From positions 62,001 to 126,000 of the forward strand of contig NZ_APHJ01000023.1 of the NCBI RefSeq assembly GCF_000403785.1: DNA of 64,000 nt, in the 5' to 3' direction. The notes below the pieces were generated by a model. It was not told where the DNA came from. It saw only the letters and a list, made by a program, of their open reading frames with translations, and ran no database searches. The first letter of the stretch is position 1. Each line of letters starts with the position of its first letter. The stretch comes from Gillisia sp. CAL575 (GTDB lineage Bacteria > Bacteroidota > Bacteroidia > Flavobacteriales > Flavobacteriaceae). Of the stretch, positions 1-7,878 are shown piece after piece. Position numbers and translations under genes: made by a program.

Positions 1-14
1 CTCAATTTTAAATT

Positions 15-1259
15 ATGCAATTGGATACCGCACTTATATTGGATATTTTAGGGGCACTTTTTATAATTCCTTTTTTATATCTAGTTACTCAATTAATTTT
101 TAATTCTCTTCAGAAAAAACATGATTTCTTTAATAGGAGATTATTGAATAAGTTATTTTATTATCACATGTTCTTTGGCGCTGTATATTATGTATATGCT
201 TCTTTTCATCCATCAGATTCTCACAAATATTTTATATGGCCTCAAAATATTAATAAAAGTTGGTTAGACTTTTTAGGAACAGAAACCACCTTTGTGAATT
301 TTATATCCTATCCATTTATAAATGGTTTAGGCTTTAGCTATGAAATGATGATGATTTTATATACATGGTTTGGGTTTCTTGGGTTTGTTTATGCATATCT
401 TTTTTTTAAAGAGAATATTTCTTTGGAGATAAAAGTTTTCAAACATATTGACTTACTTACTTTAATTCTTTTTTTACCTAATATGCATTTTTGGACAGCT
501 TCCATGGGAAAAGGAGCTATTATGTTTTTGGGTCTAATGCTTTTTGCCTTTTCTATTAAAAATCCCAAATCAAGAATTTTTGGATTGATAATTGGTTCCT
601 TATTGGTATTCTACATTAGACCGCATATTTTCTTGCTGCTTACGGTTGGTGGTTTGGGTGGGTTTCTATTAGGTAAGGATAGTATCTCATGGAAGAAAAA
701 AGGTTTTATTGGTTTATCAATAATAGCAGGGCTATTTTTAGTTCATGAGCAAATTTTGGCTGTTGTTCACTTAAACAATTCAAAAGATCTTTTAGGAGAT
801 TTTTTGAAATTTACTACGGCGAGATCAAATGATCTAGATAATGCTGGTTCCGGTGTTAATATGGCAGGTTATTCTTTACCAGAGAAATTCTTCACTTTTT
901 GGTTCAGACCTTTATTTTTTGATGCTCCAGGTATTTTGGGAATTATTATCTCTGCAGAGAATTTGATTTACCTCTTGCTTTCTTTAAAAATTATTAAACT
1001 TGATTTTTTGAAATTTTTAAAAAATGCACCTATCAATGTAAGAATGAGTCTTTTGTTGTTTTTAATAACATCATTTGCAATGACTTTTGTAATGTCTAAC
1101 TTGGGTATCATCATTAGACAAAAATCTATGGTCATGTATTTTCTGTTTTTTGTTATCTATTACTATCTTGCTCACGAAAAAACATTGTTGGATAAATTAA
1201 ATTTAACAAACATAAATACGCCAAAATTAGAGATGCAGCGTAAAACTACATATGGATAA
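15..1259 (+). CDS. Polytopic membrane protein, candidate polysaccharide polymerase
   Basis: This 414-residue protein is almost entirely hydrophobic, with roughly ten predicted membrane segments and no recognisable soluble domain. Its position at the head of a polysaccharide locus, beside nucleotide-sugar and glycosyltransferase genes, fits a Wzy or EpsG-like repeat-unit polymerase. Such proteins diverge so fast that family assignment by eye is not safe. A loop around residues 255-300 is the longest hydrophilic stretch and could be the periplasmic catalytic loop. It overlaps the next gene by 8 bases, so the two are probably translationally coupled. An acyltransferase or another sugar-lipid membrane enzyme is the main alternative. 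What lies upstream is cut off by the window edge. Confidence 0.6.
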   Translation: MQLDTALILDILGALFIIPFLYLVTQLIFNSLQKKHDFFNRRLLNKLFYYHMFFGAVYYVYASFHPSDSHKYFIWPQNINKSWLDFLGTETTFVNFISYPFINGLGFSYEMMMILYTWFGFLGFVYAYLFFKENISLEIKVFKHIDLLTLILFLPNMHFWTASMGKGAIMFLGLMLFAFSIKNPKSRIFGLIIGSLLVFYIRPHIFLLLTVGGLGGFLLGKDSISWKKKGFIGLSIIAGLFLVHEQILAVVHLNNSKDLLGDFLKFTTARSNDLDNAGSGVNMAGYSLPEKFFTFWFRPLFFDAPGILGIIISAENLIYLLLSLKIIKLDFLKFLKNAPINVRMSLLLFLITSFAMTFVMSNLGIIIRQKSMVMYFLFFVIYYYLAHEKTLLDKLNLTNINTPKLEMQRKTTYG

Positions 1260-2298
1260 ATCTACATATTTAATCGGTGAAATTGGTCAGAATCATAATG
1301 GTTCTGTAGAGTTGGCTAAATTAATTGTAGATGTAGCGGCCCGACCTATAGTTGATGATCTTTTTAGTCATCAATTAAAGAGTATGGACGCTATTAAGCT
1401 TACTAAGAGAGATCTGGATTATGAACTTTCCAAAACTGCTTTATCTAAAACATATACAAGTATTCATTCTTTCGGAAAAACATATGGTGAGCATAGGCAA
1501 GCTTTAGAACTCACATATGAAGAACATTTAGAGATTTATAACTATGCTAAGACTAAAAATTTAGACGTCGTAGAAACACTTTGCGCTCCCAGTTGTTTAA
1601 ATATCTTAAATTATTTTACCCCAGATAAATTAAAAGTGGCCTCTCGAGATCTTACCAACTTACCCCTTTTAGAGGCTTTAGCTCAATCTAAAATACCAAT
1701 AATACTTTCCACAGGAATGGGAGGCCAAGAAGAGTTGAATGAAGCTTTGGAGGTGATTTCCAAACATCACGAAAACATCTCTATACTTCATTGCGTTTCA
1801 GAATATCCAACTAATCCAATTCATGTAAATTTAAGATCTATCTCATATTTAAAGGAGCAATATCCTAATTACAATATAGGTTATTCAGATCATACTATTG
1901 GTATTTCAACTCCTATTGCAGCTGTTGCAATGGGAGCAAATATTATTGAGAAGCATTTAACATTAGATCGAAAAATGAAAGGTACAGATCAAGCTGGTTC
2001 TTTAGGAATTGATGGTTGTTGGAGAATGATTAGAGATATTAGACTGTTAGAATTATCTATGGGCCAAGAAGATGTTTTTATTGAACCAGCTGTGAAAGAG
2101 ACTAAAATTAAATTAGAAAGATCTTTGGCTGTAAATAAGGATATTGCTATAGGATCAACAATAAATGAATCTGACTTGCATTTGCTTTCTCCTGGTGATG
2201 GATTTAAATGGTTAGATAAAGATCATATTCTTGGTAAGAAAGCTTTAATTCTTATTGAAAAAGATGAGTTGATTTATCCGAATATGATTTCTAAGTAA
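1252..2298 (+). CDS. NeuB-family nonulosonic acid synthase (sialic/legionaminic/pseudaminic type)
   Basis: Condenses phosphoenolpyruvate with a 6-carbon amino sugar to give a 9-carbon 2-keto-3-deoxy acid in the cytoplasm. The 348-residue length is normal for the family. Visible signatures are EIGQNHNGS near residue 10, HCVSEYP near 180, YSDHT (211-215) and EKHLTLDR (233-240), which fit the TIM-barrel metal and substrate sites. A C-terminal SAF (antifreeze-like) domain follows from about residue 285, opening with ERSL. The sequence alone does not tell NeuB from LegI, PseI or SpsE. No NeuC-type epimerase or Pse/Leg pathway gene lies nearby, so the precursor must come from elsewhere. The pglDEF genes at 16949-20737 could supply the UDP-bacillosamine precursor of legionaminic acid; that is inference. 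Confidence 0.9.
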   Translation: MDKSTYLIGEIGQNHNGSVELAKLIVDVAARPIVDDLFSHQLKSMDAIKLTKRDLDYELSKTALSKTYTSIHSFGKTYGEHRQALELTYEEHLEIYNYAKTKNLDVVETLCAPSCLNILNYFTPDKLKVASRDLTNLPLLEALAQSKIPIILSTGMGGQEELNEALEVISKHHENISILHCVSEYPTNPIHVNLRSISYLKEQYPNYNIGYSDHTIGISTPIAAVAMGANIIEKHLTLDRKMKGTDQAGSLGIDGCWRMIRDIRLLELSMGQEDVFIEPAVKETKIKLERSLAVNKDIAIGSTINESDLHLLSPGDGFKWLDKDHILGKKALILIEKDELIYPNMISK

Positions 2299-2371
2299 AT
2301 TAAATTCAGACTTTAATTTTTCTAATGTTATTCTTCAATTCTTATTAGTTTGATTATTTTATCTTTAGCCA

Positions 2372-3139
2372 ATGGAATCTATAGAAAATAATAAAATTAA
2401 AATTTCAACTTTGTCTTCTTCAGAGGAAATGAAAAATCGGGCAGAAATGTTAGTTCTTCATAATCAAAATCCTATTCCAGAAGATGAAAAAATTAATAAT
2501 ACCTCCCTATTTCTTAAAAGGCAAGAATTATCTAAAATATTATTTTTTAATGAGCTCTATCAAAAAGTTATAAAAGTTCATGGAATCATAATAGAATTTG
2601 GGTGCCGTTGGGGTCAAAATTTGGTAACCTTAAATAATCTTCGGGGAATCTATGAACCTTATAATTATAATAGAAGGATTGTAGGCTTTGATACATTTGC
2701 TGGATTTAATAAAACTCACGATAAAGATGGGAATAATGAAATTATAGCCGTTGGTAACTTTAACGTTACCAACGGCTATGAAAATTATTTGAATAAACTT
2801 TTAAAATATCATGAGGCAGAATCTCCTTTAAATCATATTTCTAAAAATTTACTAATCAAAGGGGACGCTGGGGAAGAATTGGAGAAATATCTTCAAGAAA
2901 ATCCTCAAACACTAATCGCGTTTGCATGGTTTGATTTTGATCTTTATCAGCCTACAATAGAATGTTTAAAGCTCATTAAATCATATATTACTAAAGGCAC
3001 AATTATAGGTTTTGATGAATTAAATGATCCCAAGTTTCCGGGTGAGACTATAGCCCTTTCTGAAGTTTTTGACTTGAAGGATTTAAATATAACAAGGAAC
3101 AAATTTTCTGGAATGCAATCTTATATTGAATTTAATTAA
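2372..3139 (+). CDS. TylF/MycF-like SAM-dependent sugar methyltransferase
   Basis: 255 residues with a class I methyltransferase core: EFGCRWGQN (SAM-binding loop, about residues 74-82), GFDTFAGF (second strand) and AWFDFDLYQPT (about 189-199). The paired aspartates of the last motif match the divalent metal site of macrocin-type O-methyltransferases (TylF, MycF). It sits between the NeuB-like and KdsC-like genes, 2 bases upstream of the latter. This suggests it methylates the nonulosonic acid or another residue of the same glycan. The exact acceptor cannot be read from sequence. A long perfect hairpin lies inside the coding region at 2744-2779. About 73 bases without a gene precede the start. 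Confidence 0.75.
   Translation: MESIENNKIKISTLSSSEEMKNRAEMLVLHNQNPIPEDEKINNTSLFLKRQELSKILFFNELYQKVIKVHGIIIEFGCRWGQNLVTLNNLRGIYEPYNYNRRIVGFDTFAGFNKTHDKDGNNEIIAVGNFNVTNGYENYLNKLLKYHEAESPLNHISKNLLIKGDAGEELEKYLQENPQTLIAFAWFDFDLYQPTIECLKLIKSYITKGTIIGFDELNDPKFPGETIALSEVFDLKDLNITRNKFSGMQSYIEFN
2744..2779. repeat. Perfect 15-bp inverted repeat inside the methyltransferase gene
   Basis: The left arm ATAGCCGTTGGTAAC (2744-2758) is the exact reverse complement of GTTACCAACGGCTAT (2765-2779), with a 6-base loop. The arms are clearly richer in G+C than their surroundings. There is no T-tract, so it is not a classic terminator. It is translated in frame across the SAM-fold region with no frame disruption. 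Confidence 0.9.
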
Positions 3140-3141
3140 AT

Positions 3142-3651
3142 ATGGAGAAAAATATTAAATTATTGGTCTCAGATATTGATGGGGTCTGGACAGATGGCTC
3201 ATTTTATTATGATTTTAATGGAGATTCCTTCCGAAAATTTAATACCAAAGATGGTTTTGGGGTAGCTTTAGCCAAGTTAGTAGATTTACCAATTTTAATT
3301 TTATCTGGGGAAGATAACGAGATGGTTAGATTTAGATTGACTAAGCTTAAAATTGAGGATTATAAACTTGGAGTGACTAATAAATTACAAGTTTTAATTG
3401 ATCACTGTGCTAAATTAAATATCTACCTTTCTGAAGTTGCCTATTTAGGTGACGATATGAATGATTATAATATCATAAATAAAGTTGGATTATTTGCTTG
3501 TCCCTCTGATGCCTATATGAGAGTAAAGGATAAAGCCGATATTATTTTAGAAACCGCTGGCGGCCAAGGAGCTTTTAGGGAATTTGTGGAAAATATTCTA
3601 CAAGATAAAGGTGTTCTTGATTGGGCATATGATTTGTACCTGAATAATTAA
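3142..3651 (+). CDS. KdsC-like HAD phosphatase (nonulosonate phosphate phosphatase)
   Basis: 169 residues, the normal size for the KdsC/tetrameric HAD group (C0 type, no cap). Motif I is SDIDGVWTDG (nucleophile D11, acid D13), motif II contains S55 in LSGEDNE, K81 supplies motif III, and motif IV is GDDMND (103-108). The C-terminal GGQGAFREF tail is characteristic of KdsC, where it closes over the neighbouring active site. KdsC removes the phosphate from KDO-8-P; homologues beside neuB act on 9-phosphorylated nonulosonates. This implies the neighbouring synthase may use a 6-phosphorylated sugar, or the enzyme is used for another acyl-sugar phosphate. The stop overlaps the next start by one base. 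Confidence 0.85.
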   Translation: MEKNIKLLVSDIDGVWTDGSFYYDFNGDSFRKFNTKDGFGVALAKLVDLPILILSGEDNEMVRFRLTKLKIEDYKLGVTNKLQVLIDHCAKLNIYLSEVAYLGDDMNDYNIINKVGLFACPSDAYMRVKDKADIILETAGGQGAFREFVENILQDKGVLDWAYDLYLNN

Positions 3652-4364
3652 TGGAAAAACTTGCTATAATTATTCAGGCAAGAATGTCAAGTTCTAGACT
3701 TCCAGGAAAAAGCTTGCAGCTTATTGGCTATAAACCATTAATATTCTATGTTATTGAGAGGTTTAGGGTATTAAAATTACCAATAATTGTTGCAACTAGT
3801 ACAGATACCTCAGATGATATCCTAGTTGATTACTTAAAAAGCTTGGAGGGTATTGCGATATTTAGAGGAAGTCTTGATAATGTGTTGAATCGATATATAG
3901 CTGCTGCTGATAAATTCGGTGTAAATAATATAATTCGTGTAACGGGAGATAATCCACTAGTTGATATTGTTGTGTTGAGGAAATCCTTAAGCTTGTTTCT
4001 AAAATACAATTATTTGGACGGTATCTATCAGAATGGCTTGGTAAAAGGTACCGGATTCGAACTGGTTAGTTTAAAAGAATTAAAATCCATTACATCGAAG
4101 AAATCGTATCATTTGGAACACGTAACCGCAGCACTTAGAGAAAATATACCTAAAAATCCTAAATATAAAGAAATACAGGTTCCAGATTATCATCAGTTTA
4201 TTGATAAAATTATACTGACCTGTGATTATGAAGAAGATTTGGAATTATTAAAAAAGGTGTTTGCATTTTTTAAATATAACTTGAATATAACCATTCCGGA
4301 AGTTGTCCAATTATATAAGATAAAACCCGAATTATTTGCATTAAATGCCTCATTACATCTATGA
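3651..4364 (+). CDS. SpsF-like cytidylyltransferase (CMP-ulosonate synthetase type)
   Basis: 237 residues of the KdsB/NeuA-like nucleotidyltransferase fold. The N-terminal IIQARMSSSRLPGK (7-20) is the nucleotide-binding signature of the SpsF/glmU-like cytidylyltransferases, and RVTGDNPLVD (96-105) carries the metal-binding aspartates. SpsF lies next to the NeuB-like SpsE in Bacillus spore-coat loci, and the same NeuB-SpsF pairing is seen here. The likely role is attaching CMP to the acid made by the upstream module. The C-terminal half is less conserved and I cannot give sugar specificity. It is translationally coupled to the KdsC-like gene (TAATG). Confidence 0.8.
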   Translation: MEKLAIIIQARMSSSRLPGKSLQLIGYKPLIFYVIERFRVLKLPIIVATSTDTSDDILVDYLKSLEGIAIFRGSLDNVLNRYIAAADKFGVNNIIRVTGDNPLVDIVVLRKSLSLFLKYNYLDGIYQNGLVKGTGFELVSLKELKSITSKKSYHLEHVTAALRENIPKNPKYKEIQVPDYHQFIDKIILTCDYEEDLELLKKVFAFFKYNLNITIPEVVQLYKIKPELFALNASLHL

Positions 4365-4446
4365 AGATTTAATGTTCTTAAATCCAAATAAATTTGGTGA
4401 GTTAGATCCATATAACGTAATTACTTTTACAGAGGTAATACTATGA
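4345..4446 (+). other. Short ORF after the cytidylyltransferase gene, possible gene remnant
   Basis: An ATG inside the last codons of the SpsF-like gene opens a 33-codon frame ending at a TGA (4444-4446). The peptide (starting MPHYIYED) looks soluble and protein-like, not low-complexity, but is too short to assign. It may be the surviving 5' end of a lost gene of the locus, because the next gene is inverted, or it may be chance. Confidence 0.2.
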
Positions 4447-4481
4447 ATTTCAATTAAACTTTATTGTTGAAAGTATGTAGG

Positions 4482-5441
4482 TCATTTTGGTTGTAAGTCA
4501 AAATAAAAAATCTTAGAGGAAACCATTAATATGGTTCGAACTTTATTGATGACTAAAGTTATAAAATAAGTTGGGTTAGTCCATCTATCTTTGAAAAATG
4601 AAGAATATTTAGTTACTAAAGGGGAATTTTCGCTTAGTAGTCTGTTATACATATTGGTTTTGGCTGCACGAACGTATATATGATTGTTGATACCCATTTT
4701 TTTTGCAATATTCCTTTCAATTAAATTCCAGCTTTCTATATAACTCTTAACGCCTTCGTCCTCCATAATTTGCGTTGTAATTCGGTTTCCAGCACCCATT
4801 CTATAAACTGCAAAGGTATTATTGCAGAATTTGATTTTTGAACTGTTTAAAATAACTCTTGAAAAATATTCTCCGTCATCATTTACTGACAAATGTTCAT
4901 TCCACATTCCTGCTTTTTCAATTATTAATTTAGGAATTAAAAACACATGTAATGGAAAATATGAAAAGCTGAGTGCTAAAGTTTTCAATAAATTATGAGG
5001 ATTTTCAAAGTTTCTAAATGAGGCTAATCCATATAAAATTTTCGGATTACCCTGCATTGTTTTCATAATCCCATATCGGCAAGTTGCAATTGCATTCAAA
5101 TCTTCATTTTTCAAAAGCTCAATTTGAATTTCAAATTTATTCGTTGCAAGGATATCATCTGAATCTAAAAATTGGATGTAATCTCCTGTAGCATTTTCTA
5201 GCCCAATATTCCTACATGTAGCTGCTCCCTTATTTCTTGATAATGGCCTCTTAATAAATTTAAACCTATTATCTATAATAGCATATTCCTTGATTAATCG
5301 TTCCGAATGATCTGTAGATCCGTCATCAATTATAATACATTCCCAGTTAGGATAGGTCTGCCTTAAAACACACTCCAAAGCATCCTTTAATATGTGCGCT
5401 CTATTATAGGTGGGTATTATTACAGAAATTTTATCTTTCAT
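4482..5441 (-). CDS. Glycosyltransferase family 2 (inverted within the locus)
   Basis: 319-residue GT-A enzyme. SVIIPTYNRA (6-15) opens the nucleotide-sugar binding domain, IIIDDGSTD (36-44) follows, and FLDSDD (91-96) holds the DxD metal site. Acceptor and donor are unknown. It would add one sugar to the lipid-linked repeat unit on the cytoplasmic face. It is the only minus-strand gene in the first 23.9 kb. It is convergent with the SpsF-like gene (117-bp gap) and divergent from the ABC transporter (631-bp gap), which suggests local inversion or late insertion. No clear promoter motif was found upstream of it. Confidence 0.88.
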   Translation of the reverse strand: MKDKISVIIPTYNRAHILKDALECVLRQTYPNWECIIIDDGSTDHSERLIKEYAIIDNRFKFIKRPLSRNKGAATCRNIGLENATGDYIQFLDSDDILATNKFEIQIELLKNEDLNAIATCRYGIMKTMQGNPKILYGLASFRNFENPHNLLKTLALSFSYFPLHVFLIPKLIIEKAGMWNEHLSVNDDGEYFSRVILNSSKIKFCNNTFAVYRMGAGNRITTQIMEDEGVKSYIESWNLIERNIAKKMGINNHIYVRAAKTNMYNRLLSENSPLVTKYSSFFKDRWTNPTYFITLVINKVRTILMVSSKIFYFDLQPK

Positions 5442-6072
5442 TATTTTTTTATTAAAAAATTCTGCTAGTATTTAAATTTAGGAAACATAAAAGTATTAAT
5501 GAACAATGTAATAATAGTTAACACAGTTTATTCATTAACCTTACTAATTTGATAATGCTGAATGTTTTCTAGGAGTTTTGTAATAATTTCAAGCATCCTT
5601 GAATTATTTTATAGCCTGCCTTTGTTTAGCGTAAAGTGATAAGTTAATATAATGTGGAGAATAAAAACAAGTACAGCAGCAGTATGTTTGCTTGGTTTTT
5701 ATTATATCTCAGATTTTAACCGAATCTTCATAAATACATTCTAGAAATATATTGAAAAATACTATTATTATAATAGACCCATTTTTTGATAAAATTACCT
5801 AGGGGACTTTTTTAAATTCAACATCATTATAAAACGATATTTTACAATTAATTTTTAATTTAAATATTACAGAATTAAAACCCACTATTGAGCTGACTAA
5901 AGTAACTTTTTTGAATATTACTTTTGTAAAGTCGTACGTAAATTTATTTTGAAATTAATGTATTTTTCTCTTCTATAGGAATAGTTGAAATTAATCATAA
6001 ACTAATTTTTATCTTTGGTGTCGTTCCTTTAGATTTTTAATTAATAGTTTCGAAGATTATTTCAAAGCATCT
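5442..6072. other. 630-bp gap between divergent genes in the polysaccharide locus
   Basis: Very A+T-rich with no convincing gene. A 30-codon plus-strand frame (5652-5744, peptide beginning MWRIKTSTAAVCL, weakly membrane-like) is the best ORF but has no support. The right end carries a promoter candidate for the ABC transporter. The gap is anomalous because genes elsewhere in the locus overlap or nearly touch; it may mark a deletion or inversion joint. Confidence 0.6.
5985..6017 (+). promoter_or_regulatory. Candidate Bacteroidota promoter for the ABC transporter operon
   Basis: A full-consensus -7 box TATCTTTG lies at 6010-6017 with a TTG (-33 core) at 5985-5987, separated by 22 bases. The spacing is at the wide end for Bacteroidota SigA promoters. 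It lies 55 bases before the start codon at 6073. Confidence 0.45.
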
Positions 6073-7869
6073 ATGGCTTACAAAAGATTCTTAAAAAATT
6101 ATTTCCATTACCTATCCTATTTCTATGGGTATTTAAAACATAGAATATTCATATCGTTAGGAGTTAGTTTAATGGTGGGGCTATTAGATGGAATAGGATT
6201 AGCTTTATTTATACCATTGCTTAAGTTGATATCTACCAATTCCACTGCTATAGATACTATTGGCGATAAAGATGTTATAAGTGATTTCGTAATAAACACC
6301 TTAAAAATTGTTCCCAGTCTTTTAAATATATTTTTATTGATATTTTTATTTTTCTCTCTAAAAGGAATAGCCAAGTTTATTGAATCTTATTTAAGGGTTA
6401 TTTATCAGCAAATCTTTATGCGGAAAATTCGAGTTTCTAACATAGATTTATTAAGCCAATTTGAATTCCAGTCTTTTATTACTTCTGATACCGGTAGAAT
6501 CCAGAATACTTTTGGAGGAGAAATTAATCGTCTTAATTCTGCTTATAATCATTATTTTAAATCTATACAGTTAGGCGTTTTAGTTGGAGTTTACTTAATA
6601 CTTGCGTTTGGTTCCAATTGGAAATTTACCTTTTTGGTGATATTGGGAGGAGGATTTGTGAATTTAATATTCAAATTTTTATACAAGAGAACAGTTTATT
6701 TTTCAAAAAAATACACCAAGAAAACTCATGTCTTTCAAAATCTGCTGATTCAAAAGGTTCATTTGTTCAAATACTTAAAAGCCACAGGTCAAAATGTGAA
6801 ATATGGAGAAAAGCTTAAGAACAATATATATGATTTAGAACAAGTTCAAAAGAGATTAGGTGTTATAGATGCAATTCTTGGTGCAGTAAGAGAACCACTT
6901 TCAATTCTGGTAATATTTTTAGCTATATTTTTAAATATATATTTTTTTAACGAGAAGATAACCAGTATCATGCTTAGCTTATTATTATTGTATAGATCTA
7001 TAAGCTTCTTTATGATTATGCAAGAACAGTGGAATGCCTTTCTTGGAGTTTCGGGAAGTCTTGAAAATATGAAGGAATTCACTAAATCATTAGAATCTAA
7101 TCAAGAGATAAATGGTTCTGTAGCCTTAGATGGTTTTAAAAGTTTTTTAACAATGCAGGGATTAGATTTTAAATTTAAAAATGGATATACAGTTTTAAAA
7201 GATATCAATCTTGAAATAGTGAAGAATGAAACTATTGCTATTATTGGCGAAAGTGGTTCCGGTAAATCAACATTAATGAATGTGATATCTGGTCTATTAA
7301 AACCAACTTCAGGCACATATTTAGTGGATGGTATTAATGTTGAAGATTTAGATCTATTATCATTTAAGAAGCAGTTAGGATATATTGTACAAGATGCCAC
7401 CATTTTCAATGATACTATTTATAATAATATAAGTTTCTGGGCACCTAAAACACTGGAGAATTTAAATAAATTTGAAAGGGCTGTTAAAAAATCGGCTATT
7501 TCAAAATTTATATTAGAACTTCCCGATAAAGAAGATACTGTTATTGGATCCAATGGGATTAATATAAGTGGAGGACAAAGACAAAGATTATCTATAGCAA
7601 GAGAACTATTTAAAGATGTAGATATACTATTATTAGATGAAGCAACCTCCTCCTTGGATAGCGAAACAGAAAATGAGATTCAATCTAATATTAATGCTCT
7701 CAAGGGACAGTATACCATTATAATTATTGCTCATAGACTTGCAACAATTAAAAATGCAGACAGAATACTTTTAATGAAAAATGGAACCATTAATGCTATA
7801 GGAAACTTTGAAGCTTTACTTAAGAGTTCTATAAGCTTCAGAGAAATGGTTCAAAATCAAAATTTATAA
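6073..7869 (+). CDS. ABC exporter, PglK/MsbA-type lipid-linked oligosaccharide flippase
   Basis: 598 residues: an N-terminal six-helix exporter domain (about 1-330) and a C-terminal ATPase. The ATPase has Walker A GESGSGKST (392-400), the signature SGGQ (499-502), Walker B DILLLDE (517-523) and the H-loop H554, all intact, so it should be active as a homodimer. In Campylobacter PglK, an exporter of this architecture flips the bacillosamine-headed lipid-linked glycan. The presence of PglC/D/E/F homologues at 16335-20737 and the absence of any Wzx in the window make that role likely here. MsbA-type lipid A flipping is the alternative, less likely in this context. First gene of a forward run continuing to 23955. 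Confidence 0.85.
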   Translation: MAYKRFLKNYFHYLSYFYGYLKHRIFISLGVSLMVGLLDGIGLALFIPLLKLISTNSTAIDTIGDKDVISDFVINTLKIVPSLLNIFLLIFLFFSLKGIAKFIESYLRVIYQQIFMRKIRVSNIDLLSQFEFQSFITSDTGRIQNTFGGEINRLNSAYNHYFKSIQLGVLVGVYLILAFGSNWKFTFLVILGGGFVNLIFKFLYKRTVYFSKKYTKKTHVFQNLLIQKVHLFKYLKATGQNVKYGEKLKNNIYDLEQVQKRLGVIDAILGAVREPLSILVIFLAIFLNIYFFNEKITSIMLSLLLLYRSISFFMIMQEQWNAFLGVSGSLENMKEFTKSLESNQEINGSVALDGFKSFLTMQGLDFKFKNGYTVLKDINLEIVKNETIAIIGESGSGKSTLMNVISGLLKPTSGTYLVDGINVEDLDLLSFKKQLGYIVQDATIFNDTIYNNISFWAPKTLENLNKFERAVKKSAISKFILELPDKEDTVIGSNGINISGGQRQRLSIARELFKDVDILLLDEATSSLDSETENEIQSNINALKGQYTIIIIAHRLATIKNADRILLMKNGTINAIGNFEALLKSSISFREMVQNQNL

Positions 7870-7878
7870 ATAAAATAG

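Noticed and set aside
4226-4411. Minus-strand 61-codon ORF over the end of the SpsF-like gene
   Set aside because: Shadow of the real coding frame with no protein-like features.
5652-5744. 30-codon ORF in the 630-bp gap
   Set aside because: Too short, no promoter of its own and only weak hydrophobic bias; expected by chance in a gap of this length.
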